Source: Prevotellaceae bacterium
GTDB taxonomy: Bacteria; Bacteroidota; Bacteroidia; Bacteroidales; UBA932
Reading direction: 5' to 3'
Length of the DNA: 36,500 bases
Assembly: GCA_031266935.1 (NCBI GenBank)
Contig: JAISAC010000174.1
Location: 1-36,500 of the forward strand
Position 1 is the first letter of the stretch. Each line of letters begins with the position of its first letter. Positions 21,690-29,786 of the stretch are shown here, piece after piece. The position numbers and the translations under genes are program-made. The notes below the pieces were generated by a model, which was not told where the DNA came from, made no database searches, and was given only the letters and a program-made list of their open reading frames with translations.

Positions 21690-21740
21690 ATGACTAAACA
21701 AAACCCTTTCCTTCAACCCCATAAAAAACATGAAAAGTAG
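21690..21740 (+). CDS. Possible 16-codon leader ORF overlapping the TonB receptor start
   Basis: ATG at 21690 opens a frame MTKQNPFLQPHKKHEK that ends in TAG at 21738-21740, overlapping the receptor ATG (21730) by 11 bases. It starts 4 bp after the lipoprotein stop. The arrangement would couple receptor translation to the short ORF. It could equally be chance. Confidence 0.3.
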   Translation: MTKQNPFLQPHKKHEK

Positions 21741-23778
21741 AGCAACTAAAAGCACCATTTGCTTTTGCCGCTGGACGCGCAAAAGCTACGCTGTGTTCAA
21801 CAGCCTCGGTAAGCAAATAAAAATCGGCGTGCTGGCCACAAGCTTATCGCTGGTAACGCTCGGCGCACAGCAGGCGTCGGCGCAGGCAAGTGCCCATCAG
21901 GCCTCCGAGCGCGAGCACGAGGATAAGCCCGTACCCATAGACGAAATTACGGTAACGGGCGATAAAGCGCTGGCCATCGCCGAGCCGGCGCGCATGGTAG
22001 CCCTCATCGGCCGCAGCGACATCGAGCGGGCGGCGGTGCAGAACATCCAAGACCTGCTGCGCTACGTTGACGGCGTTGACGTCAGAACGCGCGGCGGCAA
22101 CAACGTGCAGGCCGATATATCCCTCCGCGGCGGCGCCTTCGACCAAACGGTCGTCCTCCTCAACGGCGTAAACATTACCGACCCGCAAACCGGCCACTAC
22201 TCCTTAGATATTCCCATTAACCTCGAAGACGTGCAGCGCATAGAGGTGCTGCAAGGCCCCGGCGCGTGGGCATTTGGCGCGGTTACGTACAGCGGCGCCA
22301 TCAACATCGTTACGAGCACACCGGAGCGCTCGGGCGCCTCTGTGGGGCTGATGCAGGGTATGCACGGCTACCGGAGCGGCAGCGCTACGGGAAGCTTTGC
22401 CGCAAAATCCCTGCGCACGGCAGTATCGGCAAGCAGGAGCAAGAGCGACGGGTACGCCGCCAACACCGAATTTGATGTTGCCAACGTGTACGCGCAGGTG
22501 CGCTACGCCACCGGAAAAAGCGGCGTTCTCAGCGGACAGCTGGGCTACCAGAGCAAGGATTTTGGGGCAAACAGCTTCTATACGCCGGAGTATCTCCACC
22601 AGCACGACCGTACGCAAACTCTCCTTTCGAGCGTACGCTACAGCGCTGAAAGAGGAGCGTGGGGGCTTTCCGCAACCCTCTACCACCGCCGGCACTACGA
22701 CCGGTACGAACTTTTCCACGCCGACCCTCCCAGCTGGTACGCCGGCCACAACTACCACCGCACCGATATGGCGGGAGGGCAGGCGCAGCTTACCCGCCTC
22801 GACAAATTCGGGGCAAGCGCCGCCGGATTCGGCTACCGCTACGAGCACATCTACAGCAGCGCGCTGGGTGAGCCAATGCCGAAGCCTGTCGCCGTGAGGG
22901 GAGAGGAGGGAAGCAACGCTTTCTACACGCGCCAAAAAAAGCGCGAGCACCTCTCGGCCTTCCTGCAGCGTACGCTCCACGTGCGGAAGCTCCACATCAC
23001 GCTTGGGGTAATGGGCGCCGGCAACAACGACTTTGGCTTCAGCGCGTACGCCGGCGGTAATGCGGCGTATGACCTCAACGCCGCATGGCAGGTAATCGCT
23101 GCCGGCAGCAACGACTACCGCCTGCCAACGTTTACCGACCTGTACTACAGCGTAGGCTCGTACAGGGGAAATGCCGATTTAAAGCCGGAGGAAGCCGTTA
23201 CCGGAGAGCTTGCGCTGCGCTACCGCAGGGCTTCCTGGAGCGCCTCGGCCTCGGGGTTTTACCGCTACGGCTACCGCATCATCAACTGGAGGCTCAACCC
23301 GGACGACAACCTTTGGTACTCGCAAAATATAGCCAACGTTGCGACCTCCGGCGTGAGCCTTCACGCCGAGTACGCACCGCAAGGGCGCTTTCTCAAAAAG
23401 GCGGCCATCAGCTACGCCCACCTGTACGCTACGCCAAGCGACGAAGAGAAAACGGCAAGCTACGTGGTAGAGCAGCTGAGCCACCACCTCACGGCGGCGC
23501 TCCAGCATGGCGTATGGGGCAACCTGTACGCCTCGTGGCGCCTGCAGTACCGGCAGCGCGCCGGAAGCTACAAGCCTTTTGACGCCGACACCAAAACCTA
23601 CGCCGCGGCAACGCAATTCAAGCCTTTCTGGCTGTGCGATTTAAAGATATGCTGGGAGGACGATCGCTGTAGCATCTTTGCCGAGGCCACAAACCTGCTT
23701 AACGTTACCTACCTTGACTTTGGCAACATACCGCAGCCGGGGCAGTGGGTAAAGGCAGGAATCGTTGTGAAATTTTGA
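21730..23778 (+). CDS. TonB-dependent outer-membrane receptor
   Basis: A 682-residue outer-membrane transporter. A long N-terminus (RWTRKSYAVFNSLGKQIKIG before the hydrophobic core LATSLSLVTLG) resembles the extended signal regions of some Bacteroidota TonB receptors. The TonB-box-like DEITVTGDKA is followed by the plug (QNIQDLLRYVDGVDVRTRGG, ISLRGGAFDQTVVLLNGV, VQRIEVLQGPGAWAFG, AINIVT) and then a 22-strand-type barrel ending YLDFGNIPQPGQWVKAGIVVKF with the terminal aromatic Phe. No SusD partner or carboxypeptidase-like N-terminal domain is present, so it resembles siderophore/cobalamin-type receptors rather than SusC. The ligand is unknown. It is last of the operon starting at 20180. Confidence 0.92.
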   Translation: MKSRATKSTICFCRWTRKSYAVFNSLGKQIKIGVLATSLSLVTLGAQQASAQASAHQASEREHEDKPVPIDEITVTGDKALAIAEPARMVALIGRSDIERAAVQNIQDLLRYVDGVDVRTRGGNNVQADISLRGGAFDQTVVLLNGVNITDPQTGHYSLDIPINLEDVQRIEVLQGPGAWAFGAVTYSGAINIVTSTPERSGASVGLMQGMHGYRSGSATGSFAAKSLRTAVSASRSKSDGYAANTEFDVANVYAQVRYATGKSGVLSGQLGYQSKDFGANSFYTPEYLHQHDRTQTLLSSVRYSAERGAWGLSATLYHRRHYDRYELFHADPPSWYAGHNYHRTDMAGGQAQLTRLDKFGASAAGFGYRYEHIYSSALGEPMPKPVAVRGEEGSNAFYTRQKKREHLSAFLQRTLHVRKLHITLGVMGAGNNDFGFSAYAGGNAAYDLNAAWQVIAAGSNDYRLPTFTDLYYSVGSYRGNADLKPEEAVTGELALRYRRASWSASASGFYRYGYRIINWRLNPDDNLWYSQNIANVATSGVSLHAEYAPQGRFLKKAAISYAHLYATPSDEEKTASYVVEQLSHHLTAALQHGVWGNLYASWRLQYRQRAGSYKPFDADTKTYAAATQFKPFWLCDLKICWEDDRCSIFAEATNLLNVTYLDFGNIPQPGQWVKAGIVVKF

Positions 23779-23835
23779 ATTTTTGCTCACGCATTCATTA
23801 TGCCCTTAACATGGCGTAATCAAATCGCCGGCGGT

Positions 23836-24450
23836 TCACTTAATCTCCACCGAGAGCAGCGGCGTACCCTCAATTTTTGCGACAAGCGTATCGCCTATTT
23901 TTACGCTTCCGTCGCCCGGCGGCGTACCCGTAAAAATGAGGTCGCCCATCCGGAGCGTAACGTAGCTCGATACGTGCGATACAATGCGGCTAAAGCCAAA
24001 AATCATCTCGCTGCTGCCGGCCTGCTGCACCGTCTTGCCGTTCAGCTCCAGCGAGAACTTTATATCCGCCGCATCCCGCAAGGCGGCGAGCTCCACGAAG
24101 CTGGGGCTAACGGGCGCAGAGTAGTCAAACGCCTTGCAGGCCTCCCAGGGCAGGCCTTTTTTTATGCACTCCTGCTGCACGTCGTGCGCGGTAAAGTCAA
24201 CGCCAACGCCAACTTGGGCGTAGTAGCGGTGCGCAAAGCGCTCGCTTATGCTGCGGCCCATCCGGCAAATGCGCAGCGCCAGCGCTACTCCACAGCGCAA
24301 ATCTTGCGTAAAGCGGGGGTAGTATAGCGGCTGGTTGCCGCGCAGCAGCGCAGTATCCGGCTTGATAAAAAAAACGGGATTACCCGCCCCGCCGTCCGGC
24401 AGCACTTCGCTATGGCCATGATAGTTGTAGCCTACGCAAATAATTTTCAT
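23836..24450 (-). CDS. Fumarylacetoacetate hydrolase-fold protein lacking the Glu-x-Glu motif
   Basis: A 204-residue protein with the FAH fold: KIICVGYNYHGHSE, NPVFFIKPDTALL, FAHRYYAQVGVGVDFTAHDVQ, KGLPWEACKAFDYSAP and DLIFTGTPPGDGSVKIGD, close in layout to YcgM/FAHD1-like acylpyruvate hydrolases. In relatives the metal is held by Glu-x-Glu in an (H)YExE segment after the QD; here that segment reads QDLRCGVALAL, so both Glu are replaced (G54 and A56), and the preceding His-Tyr is Arg-Cys. The third ligand Asp (VDFTAHD, D85) remains. The protein may be catalytically inactive or have changed function. It converges with the TonB receptor gene and stands alone. Confidence 0.88.
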   Translation of the reverse strand: MKIICVGYNYHGHSEVLPDGGAGNPVFFIKPDTALLRGNQPLYYPRFTQDLRCGVALALRICRMGRSISERFAHRYYAQVGVGVDFTAHDVQQECIKKGLPWEACKAFDYSAPVSPSFVELAALRDAADIKFSLELNGKTVQQAGSSEMIFGFSRIVSHVSSYVTLRMGDLIFTGTPPGDGSVKIGDTLVAKIEGTPLLSVEIK

Positions 24451-24526
24451 TGATGAATTTCAGATTTTATTAAACTTTAAAACGCATATAATTTTGCTTC
24501 TTAGCGTTCGGATTTCAAAAAATAGC

Positions 24527-24534
24527 TATATTTG
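24527..24534 (+). promoter_or_regulatory. -7 box upstream of the YhcH-family gene
   Basis: TATATTTG matches TAnnTTTG, 27 bp before the ATG at 24561. The -33 element is not clear. Confidence 0.45.
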
Positions 24535-24560
24535 CCGAAACAAAATTAAACATTTTCGCT

Positions 24561-25007
24561 ATGATAATTGACCAACTAAGCAGCGCGAAAAAATATTTTT
24601 CGCTAAACCGACACTTTGAGAAAGCGTTTGACTTCCTCATCAACAACGATTTGAGCAAGCTGGAGGAGGGCAAGTACGAGCTTGACGGCGCCAACGTTTA
24701 CGCTACCCTCATGGTGCGCCAGGGTATTGCGCCGGAGGCCGCTAAGCACGAAGCGCACGATTGCTACATTGACATACAGCTCTGCGTTAGCGGTAAGGAG
24801 ACCTTTGGCTGGAGCCACCGCTCCGACTGCGAAAGCATCAAGGAGGCGTACAACCCCGAAAAGGACATCGTCTTCTACGCCAATAAGCCCGATACCTACA
24901 TCGGAATTAAGCCGGGGCAATTCGCCATCTTCTTCCCCGAAGACGTGCATGCACCCCTAATCGGCAACGGCGAAATAAAAAAAATAGTGGTGAAGGTGAA
25001 ATGCTGA
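24561..25007 (+). CDS. YhcH/YjgK/YiaL-family protein
   Basis: A 148-residue cupin-like protein of the YhcH/YjgK/YiaL family. Metal-site signatures are visible: KHEAHDCYIDIQLCVSG (Glu and His) and FAIFFPEDVHAPLI (Asp and His), with GKYELDG near the start. Members are implicated in sialic acid and other sugar metabolism and biofilm formation, but the reaction is not established in general. It is single, with its own -7 box, and its TGA stop is the first triplet of a TGAATTT heptad run. Confidence 0.92.
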   Translation: MIIDQLSSAKKYFSLNRHFEKAFDFLINNDLSKLEEGKYELDGANVYATLMVRQGIAPEAAKHEAHDCYIDIQLCVSGKETFGWSHRSDCESIKEAYNPEKDIVFYANKPDTYIGIKPGQFAIFFPEDVHAPLIGNGEIKKIVVKVKC

Positions 25008-25044
25008 ATTTTGAATTCTGAATTCTGAATTTTGAATTTTGAAT
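25005..25044. repeat. TGAATTT heptad run after the YhcH-family gene
   Basis: Starting at the stop codon, five to six units (tgaattttgaattctgaattc...) run to 25044. A GC-rich stretch with a G8 run follows, then inverted units aaaattcaaaaattc (25131-25145) next to the ABC-F stop, repeating the outward-facing layout seen after dxs and lgt. Confidence 0.8.
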
Positions 25045-25150
25045 GAGGATGGCGGGCGCGGCAGGACGGGGGGGGGCGACGGGGAAACGCCATTTTTTAC
25101 CAACATTTTGTTCCGAACAGGAGGAGGATTAAAATTCAAAAATTCTCCCG

Positions 25151-27088
25151 CTATATCATCTCTCCCCACCTCCACATCAGGTCGTCCTGCTGCTTCTTGA
25201 GGTCGTTGTAGCGCGCAAAAAAGTCGAGGGTTGCCTTTGTGGGGTTTTCGGCCAGCGCGGCATCCATTTTTGCCAGCTCGGCGTCGCAGCGCTCAATCTG
25301 CTTTTCCAGCTCTTCGCGCTGCTTTTGCTGCTTGCGCTGCTGCCGGTCCTTCTCCTTTTTGTCGGCGTACGACAGCTCTTCTTGAGAGGTTTCGGTTTGC
25401 GCTTCCTTCTTTTTTTGCGGAGATGGCGTTATTTCCTGCGCCGGGGTCGTGGCCTGCAGCTCCAGCTCGCGCATTGACTCGAGCTTTCGCCGCTGCAGGA
25501 AGTCCCAAATGGAGCCGAGGTGCTCCTTTACCTTGCCGTCGCGAAATTCGTACACCTTGTTCACCAGCCCGTCCAGAAACTCGCGGTCGTGCGACACCAC
25601 TATCAGCGTACCGTCATACTTCAAGAGCGCGCTCTTGAGTATATCTTTTGAGCGCATGTCCATGTGGTTGGTCGGCTCGTCGAGCACCAGCAGGTTGTAT
25701 GGCTCCAGCATCAGCCTTGCCATAGCGAGCCGCGAGCGCTCGCCGCCGCTCAGCACGCGCACTTTTTTGTCCACATCGTCGCCACGAAACAGGAATGCCC
25801 CCAAAATATCGCGCAGGCGGGTTCGGATTTCGCTGGTGGCAACGCACTCCAGCGTGTCGTACACGGTGAAATCTCCGTTCATCAGGTCGTCCTGATTCTG
25901 CGCAAAATACCCAATGTTTACGTTATGCCCCACAATTGATTCTCCCTGCTCGTATGGCAGCTGCCCCACGATGATGCGGCTCATGGTCGTTTTTCCTTCG
26001 CCGTTGCGCCCCACAAAGGCAATGCGCTCCCCCCGCTCCACGGAGATGTTGGCGTTGGAAAAAATAACCTTGTCGCCGAATTTTTTTTGCACCTCTTTGG
26101 CAAGGTAAACCACGTTGCCCGACCGCGGCGCGGGCGGAAATTTGATGTTGAGCGCCGCCGTGTCTTCGTCGTCTATCTCAATGCGGTCTATCTTCTCCAG
26201 CTGCTTTATGCGCGACTGAACCTGATTTGATTTTGTAGCCTTGTAGCGAAAGCGCTCAATAAACTCCTCCGTTTTCTCAATCGCCTTTTGCTGGTTGCGG
26301 TAGGCGGCGAGCTGCTGCTCGCGCCGCTCTTTGCGCAGCGCCACGTACTTGGAGTACGGCACGTTGTAGTCGTATGCCTTGCCCAGCAGCAGCTCTACCG
26401 TGCGGTTGGTTACGGCGTCGAGAAAGGTTCTGTCGTGCGAAATGAGGACGAGGGCGCCCGAGTAGCTTCTCAGGTAGTCCTCAAGCCACTGTATGCTTTC
26501 GATGTCGAGGTGGTTGGTTGGCTCGTCGAGCAGGATCAGGTGGGGGCGCTGCAGGAGTATCTTCGCCAGCTCAATGCGCATACGCCACCCGCCGCTAAAC
26601 TCGGTGGTTTGCCTTGCAAAGTCGGTCCGCTTAAATCCCAGGCCCAGCAGCGCCCTTTCGGCTTCGCCCTCGCGGTTGTCTCCGCCCAGCATGTGATAGC
26701 GGTCGCTCACCTCGTTGAGGCGCTCTATGAGCTTGGCGTACGCGCTGCTTTCGTAGTCGGTGCGCTCGCTCAGCTCGCTGGTGATGCGCTCCAGCTTTTG
26801 CTCAAGGCGCTGCAGGTGCGCGTAGGCGGTGAGCGCCTCGTCCATTACGGTGCGGCCGTCGCTCACCTGCATGATTTGCGGCAGGTAGCCTATCTCAATT
26901 CCGTCGGGGACAGCCACATGCCCGCCGGTGGGCGCCTGCAGCCCCACGATGATTTTCAGGAGCGTTGATTTGCCCGCGCCGTTCTTACCTACCAGCCCAA
27001 TTCTGTCGCGCGGATTTACCATGAACGTTACGCCGTCGAACAGCGTGGTGGCATTAAAAGATACCTCTAAATTGCTGATTGAAACCAA
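25151..27088 (-). CDS. ABC-F family ATPase (ribosome-associated type)
   Basis: A 645-residue soluble protein with two ABC domains and no membrane segments. Domain 1: Walker A GLVGKNGAGKST, signature FSGGWRMRIELAK, Walker B LILLDEPTNHLD. Domain 2: Walker A FVGRNGEGKTT, signature LSGGERSRLAMAR, Walker B LLVLDEPTNHMD. Between them is a helical linker rich in Arg/Lys/Gln (LRKERREQQLAAYRNQQKAIEKTEEF). A highly charged C-terminal coiled coil (about 545-645) completes the ABC-F pattern. Such proteins act on the ribosome; which subfamily (Uup, EttA or other) cannot be settled. The start is TTG at 27088, corresponding to the usual MISVSNLEVSF start of relatives, and AT-rich heptad-like sequence lies just upstream. 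Confidence 0.93.
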   Translation of the reverse strand: MVSISNLEVSFNATTLFDGVTFMVNPRDRIGLVGKNGAGKSTLLKIIVGLQAPTGGHVAVPDGIEIGYLPQIMQVSDGRTVMDEALTAYAHLQRLEQKLERITSELSERTDYESSAYAKLIERLNEVSDRYHMLGGDNREGEAERALLGLGFKRTDFARQTTEFSGGWRMRIELAKILLQRPHLILLDEPTNHLDIESIQWLEDYLRSYSGALVLISHDRTFLDAVTNRTVELLLGKAYDYNVPYSKYVALRKERREQQLAAYRNQQKAIEKTEEFIERFRYKATKSNQVQSRIKQLEKIDRIEIDDEDTAALNIKFPPAPRSGNVVYLAKEVQKKFGDKVIFSNANISVERGERIAFVGRNGEGKTTMSRIIVGQLPYEQGESIVGHNVNIGYFAQNQDDLMNGDFTVYDTLECVATSEIRTRLRDILGAFLFRGDDVDKKVRVLSGGERSRLAMARLMLEPYNLLVLDEPTNHMDMRSKDILKSALLKYDGTLIVVSHDREFLDGLVNKVYEFRDGKVKEHLGSIWDFLQRRKLESMRELELQATTPAQEITPSPQKKKEAQTETSQEELSYADKKEKDRQQRKQQKQREELEKQIERCDAELAKMDAALAENPTKATLDFFARYNDLKKQQDDLMWRWGEMI

Positions 27089-27399
27089 TATAATTCAAAA
27101 TTTTAAAATTCGATAAAGCCTAATACCGGCAGCCAAAATATGCGGCAATATTACAAATAATCGGTGATACTCGCAAGCGTAAGGCGCGGAGGACGGCGCA
27201 AGCGTTCACAAAATAAACAAGGCGGGAAAGCGCTACGCGCCTATACATGACGAGTTGAAATGTATCCATATAAAATATTTGGAGGATTATTCTGAAAAAA
27301 AGTAATATATTTGCAAGCGCAATGCCGGTAAGGAATGTATCTGTCGGCTTGAGCAAGGCTTCAAGCTATGCTGAGCCGATTTAAGTGAGGTTGAACAAC
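27089..27399. other. Divergent gap between ABC-F and trxB
   Basis: The first bases hold heptad-like AATTCAAAATT. The remainder has no convincing gene: a 78-codon minus-strand ORF (27120-27356) has an odd composition and no recognisable motif. A plus-strand promoter for trxB is at 27278-27313. Nothing else is seen. Confidence 0.5.
27278..27313 (+). promoter_or_regulatory. Candidate promoter of trxB
   Basis: TTTG (27278-27281) and TATATTTG (27306-27313) are separated by 24 bp, slightly longer than the usual 19-21. The -7 box matches exactly; the start would be near 27320. Confidence 0.45.
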
Positions 27400-28350
27400 A
27401 TGAATATAGAACAAAGTATGAATATAGAACACGTAAAATGCTTAATCGTTGGCAGCGGACCTGCCGGCTACACCGCTGCCATCTATACTTCGCGGGCTAA
27501 CTTGCACCCTGTTGTTTATGAAGGTTTTGTACCGGGCGGGCAGCTAACCATGACAACGGACGTAGAGAATTTTCCCGGATATCCCGACGGCATCAGCGGC
27601 GCTGCCATGATGGAGGCAATCCGCAGCCAGGCTTTGCGCTTTGGCGCTGATATTCGGCCGGGGTTAGCCGTTCAGGTTGATCTGTCCAAGCGCCCGTTTA
27701 CCGTTACCACAGACGGCGGGCACGTGCTCGAAGCCGAAGCGCTGATAGCGGCCACAGGCGCTACGGCAAAATACTTAGGCTTAGCCTCCGAGGCCGAGTA
27801 CATGGGGCAAGGCGTGTCGGCCTGCGCCACGTGCGACGGTTTTTTTTACCGCAAGCAGGATGTTGCTGTGGTGGGCGGCGGCGATACCGCCTGCGAAGAC
27901 GCGCTGTACCTCGCCGGCTTGTGCCGAAAGGTATATATGGTGGTACGCCGCAACGTGCTGAGGGCTTCAAAAACCATGCAAAAGCGCGTGCTGGAAGCGC
28001 CAAATATTGAGGTGCTGTGGGAGCACCAAACCAGGGAGGTGCTGGGCGACGCCGGCGGCGTAAATGGCCTGCTGCTGGTCGGCGCCGGGGGCGAGGAGCG
28101 AACGGTAGCCGTAACGGGACTTTTTGTGGCAATAGGGCACCACCCCAACACGGAGCTGTTCAAAAAATGGCTAACGTTAGACGAACAAGGGTACATCGTA
28201 ACGAAAGGCAAGAGCACGGCAACAAGCGTCGAAGGCGTATTTGCCTGCGGCGACGTGCAAGACCCCGCTTACCGGCAGGCCATTACTGCCGCCGGTTCCG
28301 GCTGCATGGCGGCCATTGATGCTGAACGATTTTTGATGGAAAAAGGTTGA
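27400..28350 (+). CDS. trxB: Thioredoxin-disulfide reductase
   Basis: TrxB reduces thioredoxin with NADPH through FAD and a CxxC pair in the cytosol. Visible: FAD motif IVGSGPAGYTAAIYTSRA, GGQLTMTTDVENFPGYP, the redox pair CATC in SACATCDGFF, NADPH motif VVGGGDTACEDALYL, and the C-terminal GVFACGDVQDPAYRQAITAAGSGC. From ATG 27400 it is 316 residues, the usual length. The track's GTG start at 27385 seems less likely. The first codons contain a tandem repeat of atgaatatagaaca, so the second ATG (27418, MNIEHVKC) is also a credible start. Confidence 0.96.
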   Translation: MNIEQSMNIEHVKCLIVGSGPAGYTAAIYTSRANLHPVVYEGFVPGGQLTMTTDVENFPGYPDGISGAAMMEAIRSQALRFGADIRPGLAVQVDLSKRPFTVTTDGGHVLEAEALIAATGATAKYLGLASEAEYMGQGVSACATCDGFFYRKQDVAVVGGGDTACEDALYLAGLCRKVYMVVRRNVLRASKTMQKRVLEAPNIEVLWEHQTREVLGDAGGVNGLLLVGAGGEERTVAVTGLFVAIGHHPNTELFKKWLTLDEQGYIVTKGKSTATSVEGVFACGDVQDPAYRQAITAAGSGCMAAIDAERFLMEKG

Positions 28351-28439
28351 AACGGAAAAATAATTGCAGCATTTTTATCGGGATTTCCTCAAAAATAGCT
28401 ACCTTTACCTGATTTTTTTCACCCGATTTTTTCTATGCC

Positions 28440-29258
28440 ATGCTCATGATAAAGAAATTACATATGAAGGAATGCCTGTTTTTGCTGTCGGTGGCGGTCA
28501 TGATGGCTTCCTGCAACTCTTTTGAGAAGCTGCTCAAGAACAACGATTTTGCTCTGAAGTACCGAGAGGCCGGACGCTACTACGACATCGCCAAGTACGA
28601 CAAAGCCGTGCTGCTGTACGAAAACGTGCTGCCGTTTTACCGCAGCACGCAGCAGGAGGACACCGTGAACATTCGCATTGCGCGCAGCTACTACTACCAG
28701 CACGATTACGAAATGGCGCAGTACTACTACGAGCATTTTAGCAACAGCTTTCCGCGAAGCGGGTTTCTGGAGGAAGCCGAATTTATGCAGGGCATGTGCA
28801 GCTACAACGCATCGCATAAAGCGTCGTTAGACCAGACGGAAACCAACAGCGCCATTCAGGCTTTTAACCTCTACCTGTACAAGCATCCTCAAGGCCAAAA
28901 AGCGGATGAGTGCCGCGAAAAAATAGCCGAGCTGCAGGATAAGCTGGCGGAAAAAGCGTATCAAAGCGCAAAAATATACTACACCACCGAGCACTACAAG
29001 GCTGCAGTGGTGTCGCTGAAAAATTGCATCAAAGCCTACCCCAACTCAAAGTACCGCGAGGAGATGCTGTTCTTGATCCTAAAATCGAGCTACCTCCACG
29101 CGGAAAACAGCGTGTCCGACAGGCAGCGCGAGCGCTACCAACTCACTATCGACGAATACTACAGCTTAGTTAGCGAATACCCGAATACGAAGTACAAAAA
29201 TGAAGCGGAAAAGATGTACCAAAATCTACTCAAAAATACGAAGACTACAACAACTTGA
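28440..29258 (+). CDS. bamD: Outer-membrane assembly lipoprotein BamD
   Basis: A 272-residue lipoprotein; the signal peptide ends with MMASC (lipobox Cys near 25), then CNSFEKLLKNNDFALKYREAGRYYDIAKYDKAVLLYENVL, the start of tetratricopeptide-like repeats that run to the C-terminus (YYQHDYEMAQYYYEHFSNSFPRS, TEHYKAAVVSLKNCIKAYPNSKYREEM, SEYPNTKYKNEAEKMYQNLL). BamD is an essential part of the beta-barrel assembly machine on the inner face of the outer membrane. Starts at 28440, 28446 or 28464 are all possible. It heads the conserved bamD - rpoZ - coaBC - DUF4835 - recN cluster. Confidence 0.94.
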   Translation: MLMIKKLHMKECLFLLSVAVMMASCNSFEKLLKNNDFALKYREAGRYYDIAKYDKAVLLYENVLPFYRSTQQEDTVNIRIARSYYYQHDYEMAQYYYEHFSNSFPRSGFLEEAEFMQGMCSYNASHKASLDQTETNSAIQAFNLYLYKHPQGQKADECREKIAELQDKLAEKAYQSAKIYYTTEHYKAAVVSLKNCIKAYPNSKYREEMLFLILKSSYLHAENSVSDRQRERYQLTIDEYYSLVSEYPNTKYKNEAEKMYQNLLKNTKTTTT

Positions 29259-29304
29259 TTTATTACGAGTTAAGTAAATAAAATGCCTATCCGCAGCATT
29301 GATA

Positions 29305-29338
29305 TTCTTAATTCTTATAATTCTTAATTCTTAATTAT
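29305..29338. repeat. AATTCTT heptad repeat before rpoZ
   Basis: Four to five units of attctta/aattctt precede the rpoZ start by about 10 bp. This is another seven-base unit, different in sequence from those near dxs and rlmB. Confidence 0.7.
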
Positions 29339-29347
29339 ATTAGCATC

Positions 29348-29671
29348 ATGGATTTAAAGAAAACAAATGCGCCTCTTAATACCATAACCCGTGATATGGG
29401 TAAGCTGGATGTAACGGGCAACGTGTACGAATCAATTGCCATCATCGCAAAGCGCTCCAACCAAATTTCGGTGGAGATGAAGCAGGAGCTCAACAGCAAG
29501 CTGGAGGACTTCTCCAACTACACCGACACGCTGGAGGAAGTGTTTGAAAACAAGGAGCAAATAGAAATTTCGCGCTACTACGAAAAGCTTCCAAAGCCCA
29601 GCCTCATTGCAACGCAGGAATTTTTAGAGAATAAGATTTACTACCGCAAAACGGGTGAGGCTGCAAAGTAG
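29348..29671 (+). CDS. rpoZ: RNA polymerase omega subunit (Bacteroidota type)
   Basis: A 107-residue protein matching the divergent omega subunit of Bacteroidota. The core GNVYESIAIIAKRSNQIS is the omega signature (a helix that clamps the beta' subunit), followed by an acidic linker (EDFSNYTDTLEEVFENKEQIEIS) and the family C-terminus (YYEKLPKPSLIATQEFLENKIYYRKT). It sits between bamD and coaBC, its usual place in the phylum. A possible terminator follows at 29711. Confidence 0.92.
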   Translation: MDLKKTNAPLNTITRDMGKLDVTGNVYESIAIIAKRSNQISVEMKQELNSKLEDFSNYTDTLEEVFENKEQIEISRYYEKLPKPSLIATQEFLENKIYYRKTGEAAK

Positions 29672-29710
29672 CTTTTTGTGAGGGTGCAGGTTTCACGCTA
29701 TTCTAAGGTA

Positions 29711-29758
29711 AAGCAGCAGCGCGCAAAACGAAGTGTGCATTGCTGCTTTGCTTGTTTT
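29711..29758 (+). terminator. Hairpin between rpoZ and coaBC
   Basis: AAGCAGCA (29711-29718) pairs with TGCTGCTT (29741-29748), with a second inner helix, followed by a loose T-rich run. It may be a weak terminator or a processing site within the operon. Confidence 0.45.
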
Positions 29759-29786
29759 ATTAAAAAAATTAGAGCGATTTTAAACG

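Noticed and set aside
27120-27356. 78-residue minus-strand ORF between ABC-F and trxB
   Set aside because: Its composition is unlike that of neighbouring genes, it has no motif, and the trxB promoter lies within it on the other strand.
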